A stretch of 64,000 nt of DNA. Origin: Cycas panzhihuaensis (lineage: Eukaryota; Cycadophyta). How positions within the stretch are numbered: position 1 is the first letter of the stretch; each line of letters starts with the position of its first letter. A program made the translations under genes and the position numbers. The notes below the pieces were generated by a model. The model searched no databases, had not been told where the DNA came from, and saw nothing but the letters and a program-made list of their open reading frames with translations. Below, in pieces: positions 24,079-36,395 of this stretch. The DNA lies in NCBI GenBank assembly GCA_023213395.1, contig CM041465.1, positions 116,567,741 to 116,631,740 of the forward strand. Direction: 5' to 3'.

Positions 24079-24289
24079 TGGTATCAGAATCCAAGTTCAA
24101 GGTTTAAACCCCACACATATATAAAAAGAAACCCCTTTCCCCATTAGGATCCTCATGTACCCCCATTCAGGTGGAATTGTAACACAGGAAGTGTATGCTA
24201 TGATAACCTCCTCATCATGGGAGAGCATTGGACTATGGCTAGTTCGCTTGTCAAGAAGTCCTTTTCCCCCCAAATTATCCACAGGCTTT
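24079..24289 (+). mobile_element. TRIM-derived segment fused at element B's PBS
   Basis: From the PBS on, this sequence does not match element C. It matches the minus strand of the complete TRIM at 39337-39648: PBS then CCAAGTTCAAG, GTGGAATTGTAACACA, TGCTATG-TA-CCTCCTC, and then the start of the TRIM 3' LTR (GGACTATGGCTAGT...AGGCTTT). It ends at GGCTTT (24284-24289), where the inverted copia segment begins. Either a TRIM/copia recombinant formed at the shared PBS, or a TRIM-bearing leader was present before the inversion. Confidence 0.75.
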
Positions 24290-26264
24290 CAAATTCTTTG
24301 AATACATAGAAGACTTCATATTTCTTATGTAGAAAATCTACCCATACTTTCCCAGTAAAATCATCAATGAAAGATATGTAATATAACTTGCCCTTCAGTG
24401 AAGGAATGAGTATTGGTCTACATAGATTAGAGTATACTAATTATAATAGATGGATCAATTTGTACTGACTTTTGGAAAAGGGTTATTGATAAGATTTGAC
24501 AATAATATAAGTTTCACATTTGAAGGGCTTGGAACAGAACTTTGGAAGACTAAGAAGAGTATTATAAAGATCTCTAAGTCTATAGATGCGAACATGGCCC
24601 ATACAAGCATGTCAAAGAGTTTCTAGTAATAATGTTGGGTGGGTTAGAATGGTGTTAAATACAAATTCTTCATTGACATAAGATCTTTGGATATAATAGG
24701 CTTTAGAAGATAGAGAGCCATTTAGTCGAAAGAGTTTACTAGTGAGATGTCTAGTCAAGACTACTCGATTAGTTAGAAGGTGAATAACATAGAAAGTTTG
24801 GTCATTTGTAGTTACACTCAAATTAAATCCACGAGAGATAAGTGTGGATAAGGAGAGTAGGTTTTGTTTGATACTGGGTATATATAGGACATTAAGTAAT
24901 GTAAAATCTCTTAAGCTTAGGAGTTTCAAGTGAATATTACCAATTCCTTGAAGAGGTTGTTATGATTTGTCATCCATGTGAATAACTCCTTAAACATTTG
25001 AGTCAAATATTTAATTTAGACTACAATTATATGCCATATGTTGAGTTGCTCTTGTGTCAATGATCTACTATCCATCGATTAAAGCAATACTATTTGCAAT
25101 TCTAATAGGGCTTAGCATTGGTAAAGGGAATTCACAAGTGATATATCCACATCAAGCTTCAAAGTATCTCTATGATTGGTTAATGGTATTTGGTGTTAAA
25201 GATCCCTCAATTCTTTGAAAATGTGCTTATATAAAACCTGTACCACTAAATGATTCTTCACAAATTTCTTTAATATTATGAGCTCCATATTTTGGTTGGA
25301 ACTTGGCCAACTTATAAGTGATAGTTCTGTAGTCTTTTGTAAAGTGTCCTTTACGATTACATCGATCACACATAATAGTTTGATTACTAGTTCTTGAAGG
25401 GATACTAGTTTGGCCTGACTGTCTTACTTTTTATTGAGGTGGCCCTTGGCTTGGAGACTATCGAGGCTATGACTGGGGGTTTGGTTGACCTTGTAGACAA
25501 TTTCCTATATTTCTTTCTCTTCCTCTTACTCAGTTGTTTCCTCTACCATGAGAGGGACCTTGATTCTTTGTGTAGCAAACTTCTTCTTCCATCTCAAAGA
25601 CTACATTTAGAAGAGAGTTAAAGGCTACAAAGTCAGTATCAAAGGTCTAGTTAAATTCTATGAACTTCTTGGCAAGTGCTTTAAAGTTGAGTGTCATCAA
25701 TGTTCCACTAGATTGAAGACTTCTAAGTAAGTTTTTATAATTAGGGATATGTATATATGATTAGATCAATAATGTCCAAGTAATGTATGGGGTCTTAAAA
25801 GCTTTATCAATTATCGGTTTTATTGGTTAAAAGAAATTTATTGTCTCATGAGCTTGTCCATTCTATATTTTTAATTTGTTTATTTTTAGAATAAGATGAA
25901 CAAATTCTAAGTCTGATTTGGTGGCAAAGTTCTTCTTGAGAACTTCAGAGACCTTCGAGGCTATATCATATTGCTCTTTGTCAATCAAGTTATGCAAGGA
26001 GTGATCAATAACTAACGTAATTCTTGTATGAATCTTTTCATCATCTATCTCCCATTGTAGTTTGGCTGCAGTATCTGTAAGAGCTGTTAGAGTAGTTTTT
26101 CTAGAAGCAGGTGTTGTAGCTATTACAGGTATGATGGGAGTAGGCTATAAGTGAGCTCTCCAAAAACCTTCATACTTTATAGCATTTTTAACTTTAATAT
26201 ACTATAAATCCTAATTTTCTTTACCTTTCAATATGCAGTTGACGTTCTACTTGAATTAAGATGA
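24290..26264 (-). pseudogene. Element B gag, protease and integrase N-terminus, inverted
   Basis: Reading the minus strand, gag begins near 26264, where the start codon is AAG rather than the ATG seen in element D. A Gly/Arg-rich stretch near 25580-25540 and a zinc knuckle at about 25372-25330 (CDRCNRKGHFTKDY) follow, so the fourth ligand is Tyr. The protease has its DTG replaced by DTR (IIDTRATQHM, about 25070-25035). A 105-codon open frame at 24929-24612 (TLLNVLYIPSIKQNLLSLST...) is the protease/integrase spacer. The integrase zinc domain and core start follow, to DFTRKVW-like sequence near 24340. The order matches element C 48563-50535 but on the opposite strand to B's LTRs. It cannot be expressed from B's own promoter. 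Confidence 0.8.
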
Positions 26265-28091
26265 CTTGGTGATAATCAAGAAATAGAAGAGATGATAGAA
26301 GTATATGTTATTGACACATGTGGCTAGTATACTTAGTGAAGTAGGGATGCAAAAATAAGTGCTATGATGAGGAGGCAAGCAATGATTAAGTATTTTTTAA
26401 TAATTATGAAGAATGAGTATAACCAATAATGCAAGAATGAGGCTTAATATAAAGTTGGTAAAGAGTGGTGATGTGTCATACCACTAACCTCTAACTTATG
26501 TCCAAATGTAGGTGAGGTTTCGATGTCTAAAGCTTCTAGTATATAATTAGGGCCTTCACCCATGATACTGACACCTATTCTTGGTGATGAAATCCAAGTC
26601 ATAGTGAAGCCTAAGTACTTGCAGTCATTACCCAGTTCACTAGTGAGTAACTATATACCTCCTCCGAAGAGTCAAATGGTATGTGTATATCCTATGACTA
26701 TAATAATATTAGACTAAGTTGATTTTAATCTTATATTAAAGTTTTAGTTGTTCTGGCTGGTTATCAGGGTAATCCTTGAAGGGAGCCTATAGGTATGGCT
26801 AACGTATCGCTCCACTAGCATTTCGATTAAGACCAGACCTAGTATGAAACTCACACTTCCCTTACGACCTGAACTTTGACTAATCGTAGTCTATTTCAAC
26901 TAAGATAAGCATGTGCATAAGTAAAAAACTAGCGGTATAAATCGAACATAATGGTTTCATTTTAGAGAATATACAACTATATTTGCGTTTATATTGCTGA
27001 AATGAATTACTAATATATTGATACTTGCTTTTATGCTTTTGTTTATTGATGTATATACACATAAATAAACATGCAAAGATACTAAATATAAACACTAGGT
27101 TTTGCTATGATCCAGGTGTTTTACTATTACAATATGTTTTTTGTTTTTTTTTTTTTACTTTTTCTATTTGAAAATCCCCTTCTTTTTTGTTAAGAAAAGG
27201 GAAAAAATAAATAACTTAAAAAATTTACTTCTAAACTTAAATTATGACCAAAAGAAAAAGTATTAGGAAAAATAAGAGGAATCTGAATCTTCTGATAAAA
27301 ACTTTTATATGGCCATGCAACTATATGAAATGATTGAAACATTTTAGTTTGAAACTTCACTCTCTCAGATGATAGATCTCACTATGATGAGTCAAAAAGT
27401 CTTTAGGTAAAACTTTCGAATATGAGCAGAAATAACCTGAAACGTGTCAAAACTCCAATGGGACTTAGTAAAAATCTAAAATTTGAAGAAATCTCTCTCT
27501 AGTGTATCAAATTTTATAAAACTTAATTTTTTAGATTCCTTGAGGCTAGATCTACTAAACTTCTTAAGAAATTTTGATATGCATTAAAAATTTTGAGAAA
27601 AAATCTTAAAAAAACAGTCAAATTAGGACTGATTAAACTTTTCCTTTTTGAGGCTGATCAAATTAGAATTTTGAGATGGTATAGAAGATAAAAATATTTA
27701 TCTTGCTTGGATGTCCCCCTCTACAAATTTTTAGTAAAATTGGATAACTTTTAATTTTCACCTCTTATAGGGCTGAACAATCTTTTTCTAAATAGTTTAG
27801 GCTTATTTCTACCATCTGTAAGCAGCTAAAAAATTATCCTATATCTTTATAGCATAGATTTTATAACTAACAATTGATTTATGATAAAAAAATAATATAA
27901 TCTCCTTTAGTAAAATTTAAAATTAACTACAAAGATTAATATATATATATATTTTTCTAGGAGTCTAAAGCTAGGAAACCTCCTTTCTGCTAATAATTTT
28001 AATCATCAATGCACCTGCAAATAAATAGAGGATATTGAAATATGTTATAAATAAAATACAAACTTTGCATGATTAAAAAACTCTCAAAATT
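26265..28091 (-). other. Element B leader, inverted
   Basis: Reverse complement of the element C leader (about 46772-48562). Shared landmarks are the Lys-run block near 27130-27210, GGACTTCGAC-type and CTAGTATGAAACTCAC-type segments near 26830-26880, and the end at 28091 next to AAAGCC. Two small open frames inside have no family resemblance. Confidence 0.75.
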
Positions 28092-31000
28092 AAAGCCCAT
28101 ACTGAAAAAGAGTTAGGTTATCAACTCAAATGTCTTTGAACTGATAATAGTAACACATATACCTCACACGAGTTTGAAAGTTATATTTGAGACAATGGCA
28201 TCAAACATTAAATAATAGTAGAAGGTATCCCATAGTAAAATAGAGTTGCCGAGTACATGAACATGATAATAATGAATATAGATTAAGCTATGTTGGTATA
28301 CAAAAATATACCTACCTACCTATATGCCAAAGCTATCTCGATAATTATTTATTATATTAATACTGTTAGCTCATCAAAGGAAGGACAATCACCTACTGAA
28401 AAGTGGTTAGGACAAGCCCCCATTATTCACTACTTCAAAAATTTTAGCTCTATATGCTATACCCACATTTTAGATATAAATTGAAACAAACTCCAATCAA
28501 TGGCACTTAAAGGTATCTTTGTTAGATACCTTATAGATAATAAAAGGTATAAGGTCTTTATATCTTCACAATGAAAAATTATCATGACTAGAGATATCAT
28601 TTTTATGGAGACAAAAGATTAATTGCTTAGATTGGAATCCAAAACATCCTAACACTACTACAATGATATTATTAAGTATGATGTTTAGATTCTAAAATTA
28701 GGGTGGGGGGGGGAATACATATAAATTACTCTAAATATTGGAAGTTAATAATAGAGCCTTAGAGGATATAAATTGTGACTCTAAACTAATGAGTGCACAT
28801 CTAGCATCATCCTTTAAAGATAACAGAGTTGAAAAAGACAAAGCTATTATAGAAGAATCATCCTCTCCACTGAAGTTGACAAAGGTAAAACAATGGTAGA
28901 AGGACCATCTTCTATTAGCATGTTAACATCCTCCTCACAAAATGATCATTTTAATGAATAAGATTTACTTGAGAAAATAGGGACCCCATTCTCAAATCAA
29001 GGATATCTTGAAGCCTGCCAGCTTAATAAGGACATATGACTAGATGAGATGAGCAAAACTAGCACTCGAAGTACCTATAGACTAAAGATGTAGAAATTAT
29101 TGTATGCTGAGATTGAATTAGTAGAAATACATCTTACTCTTAATGAAGAGCCCCTCTCCTAGTAGGAAGCTATAAAACATATAGTTTAGAGAAATGTAAT
29201 AAATAAAGAATACTAATCTCTTATAAAAAATGGTACATAAGAGCTCATTGATCTACCCCTTAGCATAAAGGTAGTTCAAAAAAAATAAGTGTTAAAAAAT
29301 AAATATAAATCAAATGGCACCCTAGAAAAACATAAGGTGAGGTTGGTAGCTAAATGATTCATACAAAGGGAGAGCATCAACTACACTAAAGTCTTTGCAC
29401 TTATAACCAAGTGGCCTATAATTAAAACTCTTATGGCCTTGGCTGCTCAATAGGGTTGGAAAATCCACCAGTTCAATATTAAGACTATGTTTCTTAATAA
29501 GGATCTTGAAGAAGAAATTTATATGGCTTAACCAGAAGGATACGAGATCAAAGGTCAAGAGAATAAGGTTTACAAACTTAGAAAGCACTTATACGACCTT
29601 AAACAAGCCACTCGTGCTTGGTTTGCTAAGTTATTTGAAAGAATAGGGAAACTTAGATATAGGGTTTATGACTACTAAGATATTGATACAACACTATTCA
29701 TCAAGTGATAAAAAGACAAAGTCACTTATTTCATAATCTTTGTAGATGACATGCTAGTAACGAGTAATAATGAATAGACAATAAGCTAGTTAAAAAAGGA
29801 ACTTAGCAAAATGTTCAAATTATCTGACCTCAGCTTGATAAAATATTACTTGGGAATTAAAGGAATACAAAAGAATGAAAAAAAATTTCTCTCCCAAGAA
29901 ATATATATCAACTATCTTCTAACCAAGTTTTAGTTAGAAGATGCTTAACCAATGGATTTACTTATGGATACTAATACCGAACTCTCAGTTGCTAGTGACA
30001 CTAAGGAGGCAAACATAACACTCTACATGAAACTTATAGCTAGTCTCATCTACACTACTAGTAAAAGGCTAGATATTACACACTATATCAATATTCTTAG
30101 ATGATTCATGATAGATCTTAAGTAGAATCACTCGCAGGCTGCAATTTGAGTGTTAAAATACCTAAAGATAACCAGTAAATTTGGTCTGTTGTATAAACCT
30201 AATAATGAATTTAATCTTTCTATATACACATACTCAGACTTTGCAGGAGATAAAGATATAAGAAGATCTACATCTAAGTATATAATATTTCTTGGAATAA
30301 TATTAATATCATGGAGATCTAGACGATAGAAGGTAGTTATTGATTCAACTACTGAAGATAAATATATTGCTATTTTTTAGACTAGTAAGGAGGTGATATG
30401 GCTTAGAAAATTATTAGAAACATTGAATATCATCTAAATAAGTCCTACTAACCTTTGTATGGATAATCAATTAATAATCTATATGGTAAAAAATTCTATA
30501 TTTTATGATTGTACTAAACACATAAATATGAAAGTCTACAGGATTAGAGAATTAGTTCATGACGACACAGTTCAACTATAATACGTCCCCACAATAGAGC
30601 AAGTGGCCGATATCTTTATCAAACCACTTCAAAGGGTGAAGTTTGAATAGTTTTGAAGACGGCTTGGCCTTAAGGTCTCTATCTTCAATTGATTAAAGAA
30701 GATAGTAACATGATCATCATACTCTGTTCTATTCGTGATAATCCCTTATGGACATGGACGAATAAGAGTAAGTCTCTACTCTATCCTATTTATAAAAACC
30801 CCATGTGGGCAAGGAAAGATAAGGGTTATACTAGTTTTAGAAAATTGGAAACTGTGAAAACTTGAAAGGACATAGGGGATGACCAAGCAGTATATAGAGA
30901 CTCATTAAATCAAGTTTCACATTTAATCTGCTTAGTTATCAAGCTATATCAAGAGCCACCTTATTCATTTTAATTTATAAAAGGGGCTATAGATCTTAGA

Positions 31001-31127
31001 AACTTCATGAGTTTTTATTCCTTATGAGGGTTTTCTCACAAAAGTGTCATTTAGAATTTCAATATAATAATGAGGCTCAAATAAAGACCTCATGGAATAG
31101 ATTTTCTCAAAATGACCTTCTACTATT
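28092..31127 (+). pseudogene. Element B integrase C-terminus, RT and RNase H
   Basis: Sense-strand continuation of the polyprotein. The integrase C-terminal half starts at 28092 and includes MLVYKNIPTYLYAKAIS (28290). RT lies at about 29170-29900 with SGTWEL-type, RLVAKGFTQREGI-like and KSLYGLK-like blocks, and the catalytic box FVDD (29739-29750) still has both aspartates. RNase H spans about 30160-30650 (LKITSKFGLLYKPNNEFNL region and the C-terminal QVADIFIKPLQ). Stops such as CAA-to-TAA in the KSLYGLK block are frequent. Layout and length match element C 50536-53584. The N-terminal half of integrase lies inverted at 24290-24600, so this frame is cut in two. Confidence 0.85.
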
Positions 31128-31137
31128 AAGGGGGGAT

Positions 31138-31450
31138 TGAAAGAGGTTAATATATCAAGGTTATTTGTGTAGATTAATTAAGTAACCTTAGGGTATATTG
31201 TTAGCATTAGTCTCTTAGTGAAATGTGCTTTATGTACATTTAAATATAATTTCATGTTCATGTTATTAAGCAAGAAAATCCTAATCCTAATATTTACCCT
31301 TAATAATAAAAAGCAAAATCTCAAGGAGGGAGTTATTATTCATTCTCACCTCCAAGTTTTACTCTCATATCTTATTTTTATCTCTTCTTCAATCTCCATT
31401 ACCATTGTGTATATGTAAGTGATTTATTCCCTAGATCCATCCTTCCTTTA
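31138..31450 (+). repeat. Element B 3' LTR
   Basis: 313 bp, preceded by AAGGGGGGAT and followed by the TSD copy ATTAG (31451-31455). Confidence 0.9.
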
Positions 31451-33855
31451 ATTAGATACATTTGTACCACTTGAGTTAGAGTCCACTTCAATCATGATAT
31501 TTTTACCTTTATCATTTTCTGCTTCTTCTTCTTAATAGAATTCATCTTCCTTAAAGATAACATCCCTACTCATAATAATGCTATATGTGTCACTATATCC
31601 TATGAATATATATTTGGTACTTTTGTTATTTAATTTTATCCTCCTTTATTATATGATGTGTATAAGCTATGCACCCAAAAACTCTTAAGTGTTTATGCTT
31701 AGCTTATAACTTATCTAAGATTCTTTGGGTGTAATCTATCTTATTACTTTGGTGGTATAATTATTTAAAAAATAGACAACTATATATATAACTTCTGCCT
31801 AATATTCATTACTTAGATGCGTGTCCTTAAACATACTTCTTACTATTTTAATAATTATCCAGAACTTTCTTTCTATAACCCTATTTTATTAAGGGGTATA
31901 TGGATTTGTGAGTTGTTTCCTTATTCTAAAATATTTAAATTTAATTAAAATAAATTCTTCCCTATTATTTGATCTTAGTGTCAAAATTTAAAGTCTATCT
32001 TATCTTTTAACCATACTTTTGAAAACAATAAAGCTTTGGAGTATATCTAATTTAAACTTAAAAAAGTAAACCTAAGTTATCCTTGTGAAATCATCAATGA
32101 ATGTCATGAAATACTCGGTTCCTCTAACTAAAGCTATATCCATTGGATTATATAAGTTTTTGTATACTAATTGAAGAGACCCATTAGCCCTATTTCTTTC
32201 ATTAGAAAATTCTTTTCTTTATTATTTACGAAGTATACACCTTTCACACACTTCTTTACTATGTTTGATATTAGGTTGTCCTATTATAATTTCTATCTTC
32301 TTCATTAATGCCAAACTATTATAATTCATATTGCTAAGTTTTTTGTGCAATATTTTACTATGCACACTGGTTGAAACCTTTAAAGCATAATAATTAACTG
32401 GGAGAATGACTAGTTTGGATAATCTATTACTACTCATTTGGTCTTTAGTCACTATTGTTTTGTTTATTAGCTTATATTTGATAGTGCACTCTCTATTGTC
32501 AAATATTAATTTATATTTTTGTTTAATCATTTATTTTATTGTTGCCAATTTTTTCTTAAGTAATGGGATATAAAGTACATTATTGATATACCTTATTTTT
32601 CTAAAGTTTATTTGTATATAAATATTTCCTTTTCCAACTTTAACTTAAGTGGTATTATCACCAAATATAATCTTGCTCCTTTTAGTGTTGTCAAATTCCT
32701 TGAACCACTCTTCTTTATATATCATGTGGGTAGAACATCTTGAGTCTATATACCAATAGTTTTCTTCTTCATTTACCATCGAAATTGATAGAAAGAGCCT
32801 TTCATTTTCCCTTTCTTTAATAGTTGTATTAACAATCCCTCTTTGTAAATTAGAACTTTTTATAAAATAATTTCCTTCCAAATACCCACTTCTATGAAAA
32901 TATAAATATTGCATTGTTTCTCTACCCCTATGACTTTTTTCTCTTTGTCCTTGGCTCCTACCTCTTGGACTTTGATGCTTACCTCTTCTTTGAGATCTAA
33001 AATTTTATCCCTGGCCTTAAAAATATCTTTGTTCTTGACCTTGAAATTAATTTTAGCATTGATAAAAATGACTTTATTTTTTGTGATATTATCCTTGCCC
33101 TTGGTAAGCTTGATCTCATCATTAATAAAATTAATTTTAATTTCTAAGTTATTGCCCTCTTCCTCTAGGAGATTGTCCTCTTCCCCTAGAATATTACCCC
33201 TAAAAAATAAGCCTTATATTTACCTTAGTGGTAAATATATGCTCTAGAAATTTACTACCCTCTTTTTCTCTTCAACAACAAGTAACATTACACTTAATTA
33301 ATTAATTTTGAGGGTAGTAAGGTCCTTGGAGATCTTAATACTTATGGCAACTATCTCAATTTTTTTGGCATTATTTATATATCTCAAAATCTTTTCTACT
33401 GCCCTTTACTCACTTATGACTTTTCTCAAGGCCCTTATTTAATTAATTAGGCCTTGTAATTTTGTGATAAAGTTATTCACTCTTTTATTATTATTCATCC
33501 TAGAGTTTTTAAACTTACTCCTTAAAGTTTAGAGTTTAGATATAATTGCTCCTTCATAAGTGGTATTCAATGCATCCCATGCTTTCTTTGATGTAGATGC
33601 TTCACTTACCTTTGGAAAAATATAATCCTCTAATACATAGAAGATAAACACCAAAGCTTCATTATCCTACTTTTCATTTTCCTTGTATGTCTTTTTTTGG
33701 TCTTAAGTGGCATTGGCTTTAAGTGCTTAATAACCTATATTAATCAAGTCTCACATATTCTTTGACACAAAAATGGGTTATAATCTTTTACTCTAATTTA
33801 AAAAGTTAGTACCATCAAACTTTGGTACCTTTATAATGCTTGTATTTGAGGTCAT
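31451..33855 (-). pseudogene. Element H gag, protease and integrase
   Basis: The minus-strand ATG at 33855 opens MTSNTSIIKVPKFDGTNFLN, the N-terminus of a UBN2-type copia gag. The protease region has YWYIDSRCSTHM (about 32755-32720), in which the active-site Gly of DSG is Arg. A 102-codon open frame (32530-32222) covers the pre-integrase domain and zinc ligands (HKKLSNMNYNSLALMKKIEI, CERCILRK). The integrase core follows, with TEYFMTFIDDFTR near 32100, and ends in an acidic linker broken by element B. Stops and a few frameshifts disable it. Confidence 0.85.
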
Positions 33856-36099
33856 AATAAAGAGAATTACCTTAAAAGTAAATTACTTAAAAAAGTAAAG
33901 CACTTGAAAAGAAATATTAAAAACACTTACATAAAGTAATAAAGACACTCAAAGACATAAGTAAAATTTATCCTCCTTCAACTTCAAAACATGTAAAAGT
34001 ATCCCAATTAGGACTTAACCTCCTTCAAAGTAAGATTTATGTATTAATAATAATTATAAATTAAATTTTTACTACATTTTCTCAAGGATCATCTCATAGG
34101 AAGCCCAAAACTAACATAAACTTTGGTCATTAAAATATTAAATTAAATAGCTTTAAAAAAACTTTGAAAGATCACTCACTCAATAGAGGATAAAAATATG
34201 AACCCAATGCCTCAAATAATACATACTTCTAACTTTAAATGACTAAGTCATTTATTTAAAATTATAAGGAGGCTAAAAAGGATAAAGAGCCCTTTAGTAA
34301 ATGAACCACAAAGAAACTTTTTATTAACGTTTAGTCATTAAATATGCTACCAACTAAAGACTAAACATAGTCATGTATCCACTCATTTTATTTGAGTAGA
34401 AGCATATAATATTTTGAAGTTGGAAGAATTAAAAATAGATCATGCTAGTGATTGATATCACTGTTGAAGTAGAAATAAGTACTTAATTTAAATCAACCTC
34501 CTTAAAAATAAGTAATCCTTCTTTGAACTAAAAGTTTAGTCACATGAGCTATGTTATATGGCTTAACTAGTCAATGATAAGGATTCCACATTATAAACTT
34601 TAATGTAAATTATAAATGTAATAAATGTATAAGCTTATAATTGATTGATTCACTGATGACATAGTGTTTGCCAATATGAATAAAGAAGCAATGGCTCAAA
34701 GCAATAGGTGTTCCATGGCTCTAAAGAATAAATGAGATAATACCATAGTGCAGGATAGGAGACAAATGCAAATATAATCATGACATAGCCATAAATGAAT
34801 ACAAAGGTAAATGATACTTAATATTTAATATTAATGAATTATAAAGAGCGTCCATAAATATTTCTTCTGTAATCATAAATACTCCATACAATTAACATGT
34901 AATGTTAAGGAAATATTTCATGCAATTAATATGTAATATTAAGAAAGATGTAGTGTAAATATTTATAGATATTTACAAAGTTTATAGAAATAAAAGCATG
35001 TATAGATAAGATTTACTTACTATTCTATAACTACCACAAGGATGGATGAAAATGAGTACTAGGCATATGATAGAGGGTGCACGTATGAGATAATTATTAG
35101 GAAAAAATACATGATGTCTCCACAGAGTTTGTTGAAACTAGATGTAGGTATTTAAATCTATGTAAGTATTTATAAATTCTGCATAGTATATATCTACTTG
35201 TAATCAGACTTGGTGACTTTTCTTAGCACTTGGATAATGACCCTTTTAACGAATGAAACTAGGCATAGAGGATGAGATAAATGATGATAAGATGTGTTCA
35301 TTGGGTAATTGATAGGATGAATAAATGTGAACAACCTATGAGATATGATAGGCATATATGGGCCTAGCTCGATCTAGCAAGTAGAGGTACAAAATAGGAA
35401 CTATGATGGAAATGATAATATGGGTGTAGTTGATAGAGAGGTGCAAAAGTGTAAGGAAAAGATTATATACCAAAAATCAATTGCTAAAGAGGAGTTTTTA
35501 AGGGTAAGATAAGACTGTGGTACCATTTGTAATGGTACATCACACTTAGTACCTTAATGGCAAAAAAAATACATACTAAAGATCTTTGGAAAGGTTCCCT
35601 TAAATAGGCATAACTATGGAAGTTATTTAGATGAAAAGGCATGCTCAAATGGATCAAATAATTATAGATGTAGGGAAGAATATATGATTACCAAAGATTT
35701 TCTTAATGTAAGCATGTAAACTAGGCAAGATACTTTTAGATTATGTCAATGTAAGTATACATACCACAATGCTCTAATGAGTGATTCCAACCCAGAGATA
35801 GGTCACACATAGCCTTATAGAATAGCCTACACATAGTCAATATAAAAAAATAAACATGATCAACTCAATATATGAGGAGGATAAATATATAGACTAAATG
35901 TTAGATTAAGAGAAATGCATGAACATGGCTCTAAGGGAGAATTGAGTGGGAGAAACCTATATAAAATAATAGGCAAAGAATTGAATGATAAAACAACTAC
36001 TCAATTATCTTATAAAGTCCAATAGGATATGTAATGGGCTCTTCATAAACTCCTCTATAGATGGCTCATCCAAACATGGATCTAAACACTTGAACGATG
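33856..36099 (-). other. Element H long 5' leader
   Basis: About 2.25 kb between the PBS and the gag start, with no open frame or recognisable insertion. It is long for a copia leader and may contain an unrecognised decayed insertion. Confidence 0.5.
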
Positions 36100-36111
36100 G
36101 ATCTGATACCA
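36100..36111 (-). other. Element H primer-binding site
   Basis: TGGTATCAGATC on the minus strand, two bases inside the 5' LTR end. Complementary to initiator tRNA-Met except at one position. Confidence 0.85.
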
Positions 36112-36113
36112 AA

Positions 36114-36395
36114 TGATAGAATTAAAGGATAAAGAGACAAAAAAAATACAAGAAAGGGCATGACTAACATTCTATAAGAATGGTGGTGTTGATGAATACC
36201 AAGGTCTTCAGACCCTATAAATAAATAAGTAGGATCGAGAGGGATTTGACATATCTCTCAAGGTCTACTATTAACTAACATTGACAAACATCTAACATGT
36301 TATTGCCATAATATCTCTACAATATGGGTTATTACCCCAATATAGATAATCTCCCCAAGGTGGATACATGCCCCAATATGGGCACTATTTTAATA
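36114..36395 (-). repeat. Element H 5' LTR
   Basis: 282 bp, aligned to 21818-22101 and adjacent to the PBS. Confidence 0.85.

Larger units (their letters stand above)
23766..31450 (+). mobile_element. Element B: rearranged Ty1/copia element, TRIM chimera with internal inversion, nested in H
   Basis: LTRs 23766-24076 and 31138-31450 start TGAAAGAGGT and end CCTTCA/CCTTTA. A polypurine tract AAGGGGGGAT precedes the 3' LTR and a PBS TGGTATCAGAAT (24079-24090) follows the 5' LTR. The flanks ATTAG/ATTAG are an exact 5-bp TSD within H. Compared with the sister element C, the first ~3.8 kb of the interior is inverted and a TRIM-derived segment replaces the start of the leader. LTR divergence by eye is roughly one base in eight, so the insertion is old. 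Confidence 0.9.
21818..36395 (-). mobile_element. Element H: Ty1/copia retrotransposon split by element B
   Basis: Direct repeats 21818-22101 and 36114-36395 are LTRs of about 283 bp. On the minus strand the right copy is followed by the PBS (36100-36111). The left copy starts TGTTGGAATAATACACAT directly after the polypurine tract TTTGGAGAGAAA (22102-22113). Gag, protease and integrase lie at 33855-31451 and RT/RNase H at 23765-22114, in the copia order. Without element B the unit is about 6.9 kb. TSD is unclear (ATAAC left, ATAGT right). Confidence 0.85.

Noticed and set aside
24097-24282. Minus-strand 61-codon frame after the element B LTR
   Set aside because: It is antisense to the TRIM-derived segment and has no homology of its own.
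25439-25621. Plus-strand 60-codon frame with a hydrophobic run
   Set aside because: It is the complement of B's Gly/Arg-rich gag segment, so the membrane-like look is an artefact of the antisense reading.
21818-36395. Long direct repeats as a segmental duplication
   Set aside because: Repeat ends coincide with PBS and PPT, and copia domains lie between, so they are LTRs.
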